NCBI GenBank assembly: GCA_009787405.1
Contig: WRGA01000114.1
Location: 1-51,469 of the forward strand
From: Candidatus Azobacteroides sp.
GTDB taxonomy: Bacteria; Bacteroidota; Bacteroidia; Bacteroidales; WRGA01
DNA: 51,469 nucleotides
Direction of reading: 5' to 3'
Shown: piece by piece, positions 36,000 to 44,191 of the stretch
Layout: the number at the start of each line of letters is the position of its first letter
How positions within the stretch are numbered: the stretch's first letter is position 1
Translations under genes and position numbers: made by a program
Notes under the pieces: model-generated
Databases searched by the model: none
What the model was told of the DNA's origin: nothing
The model's input: only the letters and a program-made list of their open reading frames with translations

Positions 36000-36318
36000 A
36001 ATGATTATCGGATGTTGCACCTACCTATCCCGTTGTAAGAGGGTATGAAAAATATTTCAATATTCAAAAAAAACATTCGTTCTTTTTTGTCCCGTCAGGG
36101 ACGTTATATCGGTAGAAAAACACCATCCCTTCACCTCTTGTCCCGTCGGGGACAAAATGTTTTCCTTTCCACATTACGTCCCTGACGGGTTTCTACCAAT
36201 ATATTGTCCCTGACGGGACGGAAAACAATATTTTTTAGGATATAATTTTAAAAAAACGAATATTACATTTTTATACCCTACCTGCCGGGAGAGTCGGGCA
36301 TAACATTCGATAACCATT
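36000..36318. repeat. Composite REP/MITE-like element, copy C (319 bp) with 8-bp target duplication
   Basis: The left end reads AATGATTATCGGATGTT, and the right end is the complement of AATGGTTATCGAATGTT. The same 8 bases AAAGAATA precede it (35992-35999) and follow it (36319-36326). It interrupts the repeat TTGTCCGATAAAA ... TTTCAATTAAAATAAAAA, which is uninterrupted at 4211-4263. This shows the unit is, or was, mobile. Inside are hairpins of the GTCCCTGACGGGAC kind with TTTCTACCAATAT or ATATCGGTAGAAA spacers. Confidence 0.85.
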
Positions 36319-36520
36319 AAAGAATATATTTCAATTAAAATAAAAACTATTCTTTGTTTATTTATTTATTTATTTTTAAAAAATGTATTTTTGTAGAATT
36401 TGGGCTGTAACTCCTTTTGAATAAACAAGCAGCCGGGCAACATGTCCGCTGCGACGGAGATGTGATTGCTAACACTACTATTGGCAACATGTTTGTTGTG
36501 ATGGAGGATTGCAATATTTC

Positions 36521-37204
36521 TTAGTTTTTTAAAATATAATTAATCAATTTATTATTCTTTTGTTCTATGTTTTCAAATAATTCTTTCTGAAAATCATCAA
36601 ATTCAGTTCTTATTTTAGAGTACTTTATTTTCCCGTTTTCGAGATAATGAATATAATCGCAAAGATTTGTCAAAGTTTCAATAATATGCGAGGTAATGAT
36701 AATTGTTTTGCCTTGTTCTTTTAAACCTAACAAAATACTGCGAATTATTCGGCATGCCTCAATATCCAAGCCATTAAACGGCTCGTCAAAAATCATAATT
36801 GGCTTATTTTGTTTCAAAATTCCCATCAAAGCAAGTCTTTTTTTCATTCCGGTAGAATATTTTGAGATGGTTTGATTTAGAGGCAGTGAAAACAGTTTAT
36901 TCCATTGATTGAGTTCAAATTTTTCATTTTTAAAAAGGTTCAAATATTCTTCACCTGTAATACCCATATAAAAAAAGTTTTCGGTTGTCATATATGAAAT
37001 TTCTTTTTTAGACAATTTTATACCATCAAATAAAATTGACCCGGAATCAGGTTTTTTTAGTCCAAAAATAGTGTTTAACAAAGTGGTTTTACCTGCACCG
37101 TTTAACCCGACAATACCGTGGATATTGTTATCTGGCAACGACAAAGAAAGCGAATCAATGATTTGGCGTTCGTATGATATACTGATGTCGTTAATTGTAA
37201 TCAT
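36521..37204 (-). CDS. ABC transporter ATPase of an ABC-2-type pair
   Basis: A 227-residue ATPase. Walker A is GLNGAGKTTLLN (about 33-44), the signature is YSTGMKKRLALMG (about 116-128, with TGMKKR in place of SGGQ), and Walker B is IMIFDEPFNGLD. The sequence matches ABC-2 exporters used for lantibiotic or bacteriocin immunity and for drug export. It overlaps the membrane protein gene upstream by 14 nt and is part of the same transcript. In this cluster it may export the peptide product from the producer membrane. Confidence 0.9.
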   Translation of the reverse strand: MITINDISISYERQIIDSLSLSLPDNNIHGIVGLNGAGKTTLLNTIFGLKKPDSGSILFDGIKLSKKEISYMTTENFFYMGITGEEYLNLFKNEKFELNQWNKLFSLPLNQTISKYSTGMKKRLALMGILKQNKPIMIFDEPFNGLDIEACRIIRSILLGLKEQGKTIIITSHIIETLTNLCDYIHYLENGKIKYSKIRTEFDDFQKELFENIEQKNNKLINYILKN

Positions 37205-38135
37205 TCAGATAAAAATTCAATATTCGTTGTGCTTTGAAGTAAAAATAAATCGAAAGTACCCATATAATAGGGATAAATATAGGCATAAATAAGCCAAAAA
37301 GTAACCCAATCATAATATATGCTGTCGGTGTTTGACCATTTGGAATGTAAAACGCATATTTTAATAATATATTGTAATTTTGTAATGAGATCAGTATAAT
37401 ATATTCAATAATAATAATATACCAATATTGATAATGAAAAATTATGAATAAAATAAATAAAGGTGCAATAAGGACAGAAAACAAATAAATTTGCATTTTA
37501 ATTTTATAAAACAAGAATCGTTTGCTTCCAAACTCGTAAGATAGAACAAATTGATAAGGTTCATTTTTGCTATAAAAGTCTAAAATACAAAAAGATAAAA
37601 AAAGAATAATTATAGGAACAACTGCAATAAGAAATGAACCGCATAACCCTATAATCATAAAAATTACCATTGGCACAAACATTTTTCTGACGCCACTCTT
37701 CCATTCAAAACAAGCACCGGGTATCCATTGTTGGAGTTTTGTATTTCGAGTACTATGGGTGATATTTGCGTCTAAAAAGCAAATAAAGAAGCAGCCGAAT
37801 AACAAGATTAAGACATCAACAACTCGGAAATGCCACAAAAGAAAGCACGAGGGAATTAAACAAATTAAATAATAATCAGCAAGATAATAAAGCTGATAAT
37901 ATCTAAAATTAGTTTTTAAAAATGTTTTATCATGGCGTTTAAATTGAATGGATAGAATAAAAAAAAGTATAGCAATAGTAAGATAATGAGCATACTTTTT
38001 GTTATCGCATAAGGAAAAAATGACGGCAGACAAAAATATAAGCAAAAATGCAGCAACGAGAAAACGAAAAATACCGATATTTAAAATATCACGGAGTATT
38101 TGTTTAAATCTAATTTGTATAAATGGATAAATCAT
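37191..38135 (-). CDS. ABC-2-type membrane subunit
   Basis: A 314-residue protein with about eight to ten hydrophobic segments and no clear domain by eye. The N-terminal cytosolic stretch (MIYPFIQIRFKQILRDIL) is typical of ABC permeases. It overlaps the ATPase gene by 14 nt, and it follows the GG-leader precursor gene (38232-38366) at a distance of 96 nt that contains a hairpin. It is probably the permease of a bacteriocin-immunity-like or self-protection transporter. Confidence 0.7.
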   Translation of the reverse strand: MIYPFIQIRFKQILRDILNIGIFRFLVAAFLLIFLSAVIFSLCDNKKYAHYLTIAILFFILSIQFKRHDKTFLKTNFRYYQLYYLADYYLICLIPSCFLLWHFRVVDVLILLFGCFFICFLDANITHSTRNTKLQQWIPGACFEWKSGVRKMFVPMVIFMIIGLCGSFLIAVVPIIILFLSFCILDFYSKNEPYQFVLSYEFGSKRFLFYKIKMQIYLFSVLIAPLFILFIIFHYQYWYIIIIEYIILISLQNYNILLKYAFYIPNGQTPTAYIMIGLLFGLFMPIFIPIIWVLSIYFYFKAQRILNFYLNDYN

Positions 38136-38183
38136 TTATTGATAAATATGTCACAAAAATAAATAAATTATCTGCAAAAACAA

Positions 38184-38222
38184 AGAGATACTATTTTATT
38201 AAAATAAAAAAACAGTATCTCT
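38184..38222 (-). terminator. Hairpin after precursor 2, possible attenuator
   Basis: AGAGATACT and AGTATCTCT form a 9-bp stem extended by TTTTATT and AATAAAA pairing in the loop. It lies 10 nt after the precursor stop and before the ABC-2 genes. Partial termination would make the precursor mRNA more abundant than the transporter mRNA, a common arrangement in bacteriocin operons. Confidence 0.65.
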
Positions 38223-38231
38223 ATTGTCTTT

Positions 38232-38366
38232 TTAATATGCCACAGCAGCATACAATAATCCTGCTGCAAGGGCAGCGCCAAATACGATCCAAGCAAAACC
38301 GCCATCAACTTCCATCATTTCTTGCCGGGTCATTTCCTGCAATCCATTTAATTCTAAATTTTTCAT
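38232..38366 (-). CDS. GG-leader peptide precursor 2 (bacteriocin-like)
   Basis: 44 codons from ATG 38366. The 23-residue leader starts MKNLELNGLQEMTRQ and ends EMMEVDGG. The 21-residue core (FAWIVFGAALAAGLL followed by YAAVAY) is almost wholly hydrophobic and Ala/Gly rich. Leader features match those of precursor 1 (33654-33791): the EL motif, QEMM and terminal GG. It sits directly downstream of the small HTH gene and upstream of the ABC-2 pair, on the same strand as the C39 exporter. No cysteines are present, so it is probably an unmodified class II-like peptide, unless processed further. Confidence 0.8.
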   Translation of the reverse strand: MKNLELNGLQEMTRQEMMEVDGGFAWIVFGAALAAGLLYAAVAY

Positions 38367-38422
38367 TTGTAATTATAATTAAATTTAAATCATAAATTAC
38401 CACATCTTATGCGCCTGCGGCA

Positions 38423-38779
38423 TTAGCGCAAGAATTCCGGATTTCTATGGTGCAAAGTTAAAGCCGTTCCGTCCGGAAAAAAGAACGGAAGAAAAAAATT
38501 ATAAAATCCTCCGGATATTTCCTGCGCTTCATCTTTATAAATCAGACGTAAATCCAATTGAACGTTCATCTCAAATTCACCGGTATAATAAAATGATCGT
38601 CTGCTGCGGGAATATGCAATCGGAACATCCCTCGACTTCAATTCATCCAATAAATCATACAGGCTCGATCTGCTGATATTCAATCGCTTGGCCAAACAGC
38701 CCGGAGAACCGGTGCAACGTTGTTTAATCAGCGTATGCAATATTTCGAGTTTCTCTAATGTTTCAAATATTTTTGTCAT
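38423..38779 (-). CDS. Small HTH protein, probable regulator of the peptide cluster
   Basis: 118 residues from the ATG at 38779; a TTG at 38788 would add three. Residues 10-55 form a helix-turn-helix (CLAKRLNISRSSLYDLLDELKS). The remainder (FYYTGEFEMNVQLDLRLIYKD, then FFLPFFFPDGTALTLHHRNP) has no recognised family. It lies between the exporter gene (37 nt) and precursor 2 (56 nt). A decayed copy of its 3' end precedes precursor 1. It probably controls precursor transcription, but a role as a sensor of the peptide is only a guess. Confidence 0.7.
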   Translation of the reverse strand: MTKIFETLEKLEILHTLIKQRCTGSPGCLAKRLNISRSSLYDLLDELKSRDVPIAYSRSRRSFYYTGEFEMNVQLDLRLIYKDEAQEISGGFYNFFLPFFFPDGTALTLHHRNPEFLR

Positions 38780-38816
38780 GATAAACAATTGATAATTTTT
38801 AATTCATTTGCGTCAT

Positions 38817-40958
38817 TCATTCGGGCAATTGTTTCTGCCATCTGTCATAGTATCGGGTACCGGGTACATATAAATCCCGATGGGTACCTTCTTCCACTAA
38901 CTTCCCGTTTTCCAGAATTGCAATCTTATCGGCATCCAATACCGTACTCAAGCGATGAGCGATGATTAAAATCGTTTTCCCTTCATTTTTCAATTCCCGG
39001 ATCACTTGTTTTACATAATTCTCTGATTCGGAATCAAGCGAAGAGGTGGCTTCATCCAAAATAAATATTTCGGGATTCCGGTACAAAGCCCGGGCAATTG
39101 CCAATCGTTGTTTTTCGCCCCCTGAAAGCGTTGTCCCGTTTTCACCGATATAGGTTTGCAACCCGTCGGGTAATTTTTCCACAAAGGCAATCAATCCCAA
39201 TTTGCGGATAATGGAAAGCAACCGTCCCATATCAGGATTAAATTCCCCGACGGCAATATTGTCGATGATATTTCCGGCAAAAAGGTTCAACTCCTGCGGG
39301 ACAGTACTGATCAACTGCCTCAAACTTCCATTGGAAAAATGTTCGATATTCAGGTCATTGATCATGATTTTTCCTGCATTTAAAGGATATAATTTCTGAA
39401 TCAACGCAGCCAACGTTGTTTTACCGGAGCCGCTTTCACCGATGACTGCCGTCAACTTTCCTTTAGGTATGGTAAATGAAAAATCATTAAAAACTTCACG
39501 ACGGGTGCCGTAAGAAAAAGAAACCTTTTCAAAACAAATATCCCCGATATCCTCTTTTTTTAAATCAATTTTGTTTTCTTCCGATTCCACAGACAAATCC
39601 ATAATCTCAAACAAACGATCGGCGGCAATCAATGCATTCTGCATGGTTTTATTGGCGCTGACAAGATTTGCAACCGGAGAGGTGAAATAGCTGATGATGG
39701 CATAAAAAGAAAGTAATTCACCCGGAGTTATCGAATTATCAATGACAAAGTAAGATCCCGTCCACAACAATATAATGGTAAATAAGCGGTTAACGGTCTC
39801 GGAGGTATTGGTTGAAAATATAGAATTCAGCCCCGATTTATAAACGGTTTGCATCAATGTGACAAAACGAATTTCGGTTTTAAAATTCGTAAAATCCTCT
39901 ATTCCGAATTGTTTAATGGTTTTTACCGAACTCAACGATTCCACCAATTGGCTTTCAAGATCGGCCGAATGCTCCATCAACTTTCGTTCCTGCTTTTTAT
40001 TCAATTTATTCATCGTTACGTACAGCAGCAAATAAAAAGGAATGATCGACAGCATGATCAGGGCTAATTTCCGGCTGTAGATAAACATCAACGCAAAAGA
40101 GAAGATCACGATAAATCCGTTTACAATCAATGATATTGAGGTATCGTTGATAAAAGACCGGATTTTTACCGCATCATTGACACGGGAAATGATTTCACCG
40201 ACACGCATGGTGTCAAAAAAACGTTGAGGAAGCCGGAGTAAATGCTTGTAATAACCTAATATCAATCTGGTATCGATTTGTTGCCCGGTTTTGAGCATAA
40301 AAATATTTTGCACAGCTCCGATGGAAATTTGCACGGCCAAAATAACCAACATGCCGACTCCCAATAAGTTCAGCAAATTTTCATTGGCGTTCGGCAATGC
40401 ATGGTCTGTTATTTTTTGAATGTAAACAGATACCGATAACCCGGCGACCGTATAAATAACCGCACCGAAAAGACATTGAACCAAAACGGATCTGTGAGGT
40501 TGAAGTAGAAATAAAAACCGTTTCACCGTCGAGATTTTTTGATTTCCGGGTTCAAAATTATCGCCGGGCATCAAAACCACCAATACCCCTGTCCACATCT
40601 TGCAAAAATCATCAACGGAAACCTTATGCATATTCCCGTCGGCAGGATCCATGTATTCGATCTTTTTGTCCGAAACCTTATATATTACCACATAATGATG
40701 CAAAACATCTTTTACAATCACATGAGCAATGGCTGGAACAGGGATTTTCGTTAAAGCCTCCTTATTCCCTTTCACGCCTTTTGCCGCAAACCCGATTTTC
40801 TCCGCAGCCGTGACAAGCCCCAATACATTGGTTCCGCGGGTATCCGTTCCTGCAATCTGACGAATACGGGCAACAGGCATCCGTAACTTGTAATAAGTTG
40901 CGACAGAAGCCAAACATGCCGCTCCACAATCGGTTATATCTCGTTGTTTTATTTTCAT
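38817..40958 (-). CDS. Peptidase-containing ABC exporter (C39-PCAT)
   Basis: 713 residues. The N-terminal C39 protease has catalytic C11 in the QRDITDCGAACLASVA motif, H87/H88 in LHHYVVIYKV and D104 in MDPADG. A six-helix ABC transporter transmembrane region follows (about 160-440), then an ATPase domain with Walker A GESGSGKTT (about 507-515), signature LSGGEKQRLAIARAL (about 606-620) and Walker B IFILDEATSSLDSES. Such exporters cleave double-glycine leaders and translocate the core. The active triad is intact, so it should process precursors 1 and 2. The adaptor gene was once adjacent upstream but is now 1.1 kb away because of an insertion. Confidence 0.97.
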   Translation of the reverse strand: MKIKQRDITDCGAACLASVATYYKLRMPVARIRQIAGTDTRGTNVLGLVTAAEKIGFAAKGVKGNKEALTKIPVPAIAHVIVKDVLHHYVVIYKVSDKKIEYMDPADGNMHKVSVDDFCKMWTGVLVVLMPGDNFEPGNQKISTVKRFLFLLQPHRSVLVQCLFGAVIYTVAGLSVSVYIQKITDHALPNANENLLNLLGVGMLVILAVQISIGAVQNIFMLKTGQQIDTRLILGYYKHLLRLPQRFFDTMRVGEIISRVNDAVKIRSFINDTSISLIVNGFIVIFSFALMFIYSRKLALIMLSIIPFYLLLYVTMNKLNKKQERKLMEHSADLESQLVESLSSVKTIKQFGIEDFTNFKTEIRFVTLMQTVYKSGLNSIFSTNTSETVNRLFTIILLWTGSYFVIDNSITPGELLSFYAIISYFTSPVANLVSANKTMQNALIAADRLFEIMDLSVESEENKIDLKKEDIGDICFEKVSFSYGTRREVFNDFSFTIPKGKLTAVIGESGSGKTTLAALIQKLYPLNAGKIMINDLNIEHFSNGSLRQLISTVPQELNLFAGNIIDNIAVGEFNPDMGRLLSIIRKLGLIAFVEKLPDGLQTYIGENGTTLSGGEKQRLAIARALYRNPEIFILDEATSSLDSESENYVKQVIRELKNEGKTILIIAHRLSTVLDADKIAILENGKLVEEGTHRDLYVPGTRYYDRWQKQLPE

Positions 40959-40980
40959 TCATTCATCAATAGCAGAAAGC
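40956..40980. repeat. 25-bp direct repeat at the left edge of the RAYT insertion
   Basis: CATTCATTCATCAATAGCAG plus AAAGC. The same 25 bases occur at 42079-42103. On the minus strand they encode the last codons of the HlyD gene (TTC TGC TAT TGA) followed by the start region of the exporter. Their presence on both sides indicates that the intervening segment was inserted with duplication of the junction of two once-adjacent genes. Confidence 0.9.
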
Positions 40981-40994
40981 TATTATTTATATTA

Positions 40995-41257
40995 TTCTTA
41001 TATATTTTGATATTCTTTTAATATTTCTATCCATATTACGTCCCTACGGGACTTTGGGTAGAGGAACCGATCTTTTCTTTTTACCGATATTTTGTCCCTA
41101 TGGGACGAGGTGTAATCCTCCATCCTTTTACTTTGTCTCATAGGGACATGGTGTAATTCACCATCCCTTTACTTTGTCCTGTAAGGACAAAATATTGGTA
41201 GAAAAAATCCGGTACCCCGTTTTTATGTCCCGTAGGGACATAATATTATTCCGGATT
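40995..41257. repeat. REP array downstream of the RAYT gene
   Basis: It contains hairpins GTCCCTACGGGAC, GTCCCTATGGGAC, GTCCTGTAAGGAC and GTCCCGTAGGGAC, separated by TTTTACCGATATTTTG and AAAATATTGGTAGAAAAAA. It is a near direct repeat of 41709-41921 (shared ACTTTGGGTA(G/A)AGGAA and GAAAAAATCCGGTACCCC). Base changes within stems are compensated, as in known REP families. Confidence 0.85.
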
Positions 41258-41707
41258 TCTTAAAATATATTTCTTGTCAAATTCAATATCAAATAATTTT
41301 AATAATTCCAAATATTCTTCTTCAAAATTGCGTTTTTTATGGTGATATTCTTGTCGTTGAATATATTTGACAACACGATTTATCTGCGATTTTCCATAAG
41401 AAAATGCACCATATCCCTCTTGCCACGAAAATCTACCCGGAACCAAACGTTTCTGATTAATCCATGATGAAGAACTTTCTTTCATCTTTTTCATTAAATC
41501 CGACAATGATTGTGCGGGTTTCATTCCAAACAAAATATGAACATGATCAGGCAGACCTCCTATTTGCAACAATTTATGTCCGTTGTTGGCAATAATTCCC
41601 GTAATGTATTTATACAATTCGTCCTGCCATGATTTTTGAATTAATGACAGACGATTTTGAACAGCAAAAATCGCATGAATGTGAATTTGTGTATATGTAT
41701 TTGCCAT
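41246..41707 (-). CDS. REP-associated tyrosine transposase (RAYT), IS200/Y1 family
   Basis: 153 residues from the ATG at 41707 (MANTYTQIHIHAIFAVQNR, a typical RAYT start); an upstream ATG at 41737 adds ten residues. The HUH motif is in LPDHVHILFGMKP and the catalytic tyrosine is probably in VVKYIQRQEYHHKK. RAYTs nick single-stranded REP hairpins and spread them. Here both flanks are REP arrays (40995-41257, 41709-41921) and similar palindromes recur through the window. The gene lies inside the 1.1-kb insertion that separates the HlyD adaptor from the C39 exporter. Confidence 0.92.
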   Translation of the reverse strand: MANTYTQIHIHAIFAVQNRLSLIQKSWQDELYKYITGIIANNGHKLLQIGGLPDHVHILFGMKPAQSLSDLMKKMKESSSSWINQKRLVPGRFSWQEGYGAFSYGKSQINRVVKYIQRQEYHHKKRNFEEEYLELLKLFDIEFDKKYILRNPE

Positions 41708-41708
41708 A

Positions 41709-41921
41709 TTCTTATATATTTTAATATTTCTATTCATATTGCGTCCCTACGGGACTTTGGGTAAAGGAAGCGATCTTTTCTTTCTACCGATATTTTGTCC
41801 CTACGGAACATGGTATAATCCTCCATTTCTTTACTTTGTCCTGTAGGGACAAAATATTGGTAGAAAAAATCCGGTACCCCGCCTTTTATGTCCCGTAGGG
41901 ACATAATATTATTCCAGATTC
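41709..41921. repeat. REP array upstream of the RAYT gene
   Basis: Direct repeat of 40995-41257, lacking one internal hairpin block. Hairpins GTCCCTACGGGAC, GTCCTGTAGGGAC and GTCCCGTAGGGAC are present, with GGTAGAAA spacers. The RAYT start codon lies immediately next to its left end. Confidence 0.85.
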
Positions 41922-42078
41922 CCTGACGGGACATGATGTGGTTCACTATCCCTTTATACTCTTCATTTGAAAATTCATGGTTAAATGAATAATTATAAAT
42001 GATATTGACTAAAAATATGCAATTTTTTTATCTCTTTTCCCACATTCTACAATATTTTAAAAGGTACGAAACATTAGC

Positions 42079-42103
42079 CATTCATTCATCAATAGCAGAA
42101 AGC
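42079..42103. repeat. 25-bp direct repeat at the right edge of the RAYT insertion
   Basis: Identical to 40956-40980 over 25 bases. Here it includes the HlyD stop codon in its native context (AFCY-stop). Between the two copies lie 1,098 bp with the RAYT unit. Confidence 0.9.
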
Positions 42104-43261
42104 CGTTATTTCATTTTCGGTCACGATTTTCGGATTCAGCCAATCGTCAACTTTATCAAAAATCAATTGCCATAAAGAACGACGCGTCAAACAAAAACGC
42201 CCCGTCAAACTCATTCCCTTTTTTAAACAGCCCTGATAACCGGTTTTTAAATGCAGACAATATCCGTCAGGCAAACAACGAACACGAAATACCGGACGAT
42301 TATCAATGGTAATTACATCATTCAAAATCTCTTTAACTTTGCCGTGCAATAAACCCCATTCTCTGTAATCAAATGCATCCACTTGAAAATTAACATCCTG
42401 ATTTATTCTGATATAACCAATATCGGCGGGAGGCACATAGCATTCCACCAATAAAGAATCCGAAACCGATATATACGCCAATGGTTGGTTAGGAGCAATG
42501 AAATTACCCGATTGAATGCCGGAAACTTGAAATAATATACCGGAAACAGGCGCCGTCAAAATATACTGCCTTTTTTCTTTTTCCAATTGTCGGATAGTAG
42601 AAGCAATCACTTGGTTTTCCAGTTCCAAACGAGTTTTTTCAGCCTGCCAAATACTCTGCTGCTCTTGTACGATGAGAGAAAGTTGATTGAGAGAAGATTC
42701 GTATTTGTTTTTCGAACTTTCATAATCCAATAATGAACGCGCCTTATTTTCATACATACTTTTATCGGCATTATATTGAATTTTAAAATAATCAATCTGA
42801 GTTTGTTGTTCTTGCAATTTACTTTGATATTTTAAATATTCAAGCAAATATTTTGAAGTCCGGATATTAGATTTATTATCTTTCAATGCATTTGTAATAT
42901 CATTGATAAATGAAATGTTGTCGGTAAATTTACTTTTTTCAAGCATCAATTGCTCTTCAAGTTTTTCTGAACGCATGACCAACAAAGTATCTCCTGCCGA
43001 GACCATTTTGTTCTCCTTCATGTTAAATAAAATCACTTCTCCCGAAATGGCAGATTGAATGACCGTATTTTCAATCGGACTTCGAACCAATCCCCGATTT
43101 TGTGTGCTTACATCGACTTTTATGACAGGAAGCAATGCGACAACAAAAATCAAAAACACTAATGCAATACCATAAACCGTTCGCTTGGCAGGCGATATAT
43201 TACAATAATAATTCTCGGAAGAAAGTTCCAGAAATTCAGATGGGAAGAGTCGTTTTGCCAT
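42089..43261 (-). CDS. HlyD-type adaptor of the C39 exporter
   Basis: A 390-residue membrane-fusion protein with an N-terminal anchor (TVYGIALVFLIFVVALLPVI, about residues 28-47), a barrel-sandwich half (VIQSAISGEVILFNMKENKM), a long coiled-coil hairpin (about 115-235), the second half (LTAPVSGILFQVSG) and a beta-barrel segment. It bridges the inner-membrane exporter to an outer-membrane channel. Its 3' end (FCY-stop) is duplicated at the start of the exporter gene, which shows the two were adjacent before the RAYT unit arrived. It is first in the leftward transcript. Confidence 0.92.
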   Translation of the reverse strand: MAKRLFPSEFLELSSENYYCNISPAKRTVYGIALVFLIFVVALLPVIKVDVSTQNRGLVRSPIENTVIQSAISGEVILFNMKENKMVSAGDTLLVMRSEKLEEQLMLEKSKFTDNISFINDITNALKDNKSNIRTSKYLLEYLKYQSKLQEQQTQIDYFKIQYNADKSMYENKARSLLDYESSKNKYESSLNQLSLIVQEQQSIWQAEKTRLELENQVIASTIRQLEKEKRQYILTAPVSGILFQVSGIQSGNFIAPNQPLAYISVSDSLLVECYVPPADIGYIRINQDVNFQVDAFDYREWGLLHGKVKEILNDVITIDNRPVFRVRCLPDGYCLHLKTGYQGCLKKGMSLTGRFCLTRRSLWQLIFDKVDDWLNPKIVTENEITAFCY

Positions 43262-43305
43262 AGAATGGTTGAAATATTTTCTATCATGCCATCTAAATTT
43301 CAGCT

Positions 43306-43313
43306 CAAATGTA
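43306..43313 (-). promoter_or_regulatory. Possible -7 box of the peptide-export operon
   Basis: The minus strand reads TACATTTG, fitting TAnnTTTG, 44 nt before the adaptor start codon. No -33 element was recognised. Confidence 0.4.
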
Positions 43314-43416
43314 AATAATCGGACTGAATAAATAGATATTCATTTTAATAAAAAAAGTTAATAATAAAATAAATTCTTTATTTTGATTTTAAAACAGGTG
43401 CCGGCTTGCAATTTAA

Positions 43417-43563
43417 GAAGCTGTTTGAGTTATTTGGACATACGATGAAATTCCTATTTATATTCAAAAATCAAAAAAAATAGACCTGCACTTTTCGCAC
43501 CCGGGGGTGTTTTTGCGGATAAGCATTTAAAATTTCAACAGGTAACATCATTCAAACAGCCTC
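43417..43563. repeat. Inverted-repeat-bounded 147-bp segment, possible IS remnant
   Basis: GAAGCTGTTTGA at the left and TCAAACAGCCTC at the right are near-perfect inverse repeats (one mismatch). The interior has no open frame and includes a GC-rich patch (CGCACCCGGGGGTG). Ends of this kind are common in insertion sequences and MITEs. It lies in the 470-nt gap between the adaptor and the XRE gene. Confidence 0.45.
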
Positions 43564-43732
43564 TAAAATCCGGTAACAGATCAATACTATTTCTTTTTCC
43601 GGACAATATCCTATTGTAAATGCAAACTTCCAAAGAATTTGTGAAATAAAGACGAAAAAAATCGGACAAATCATATCCAATTTTCGGGACAAAATGAGTA
43701 TGTTTGTACACAAAAAAATAAAAAACTGTTTT

Positions 43733-44071
43733 ATGAGTATAGGCGACAACCTCCGGGTAATAAGAACCGGAAAGAATATTTCACAACAGGAAATTGCTGA
43801 TTTTCTGAATGTTGACCGTAAAACATACGTGAGTTGGGAAGCAGGTACGGCTGACATCAAAAGTTCATACATTCCCAAGCTGGCTGAATATTTACAGGTG
43901 GAAATCAATGACTTATTCCGGGAGAAATCGGGAGATATTGTTATTAATCAACATAACACGGACAATAAAGACGGTTCTGTAAACGGTATTGTTATTTTAT
44001 TAACCGATAAAGAAGCCGTAAACGAACTGGTTAAAGTCATGAAGGAACAGTTTAACACCCGGAAGCAGTGA
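43733..44071 (+). CDS. XRE-family helix-turn-helix regulator
   Basis: 112 residues from the ATG at 43733 (MSIGDNLRVIRTGKNISQQE); a start at 43694 would add a weak 13-residue extension. Residues 5-60 are an HTH_3 domain (ISQQEIADFLNVDRKTYVSWEAG, then YIPKLAEYLQVEINDLF). The C-terminal half (VNGIVILLTDKEAVNELVKVM) may be a dimerisation region. It faces away from the peptide cluster and lies 120 nt before the TolC gene, so it could regulate either, or neither. Confidence 0.88.
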   Translation: MSIGDNLRVIRTGKNISQQEIADFLNVDRKTYVSWEAGTADIKSSYIPKLAEYLQVEINDLFREKSGDIVINQHNTDNKDGSVNGIVILLTDKEAVNELVKVMKEQFNTRKQ

Positions 44072-44191
44072 ATCCGGCGATTCGGCAAGAAAAAAATAAT
44101 ATGAAACCCGCATGAACTGACATTCATCCAAGAGAATTCATCGGATTGCGGATTCCATACGACTTTAATGTAAGAAATAGAATATTTTCGT

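Noticed and set aside
41734-41946. 70-codon frame upstream of the RAYT
   Set aside because: It consists of REP array sequence. The RAYT start at 41707 has the expected N-terminus.
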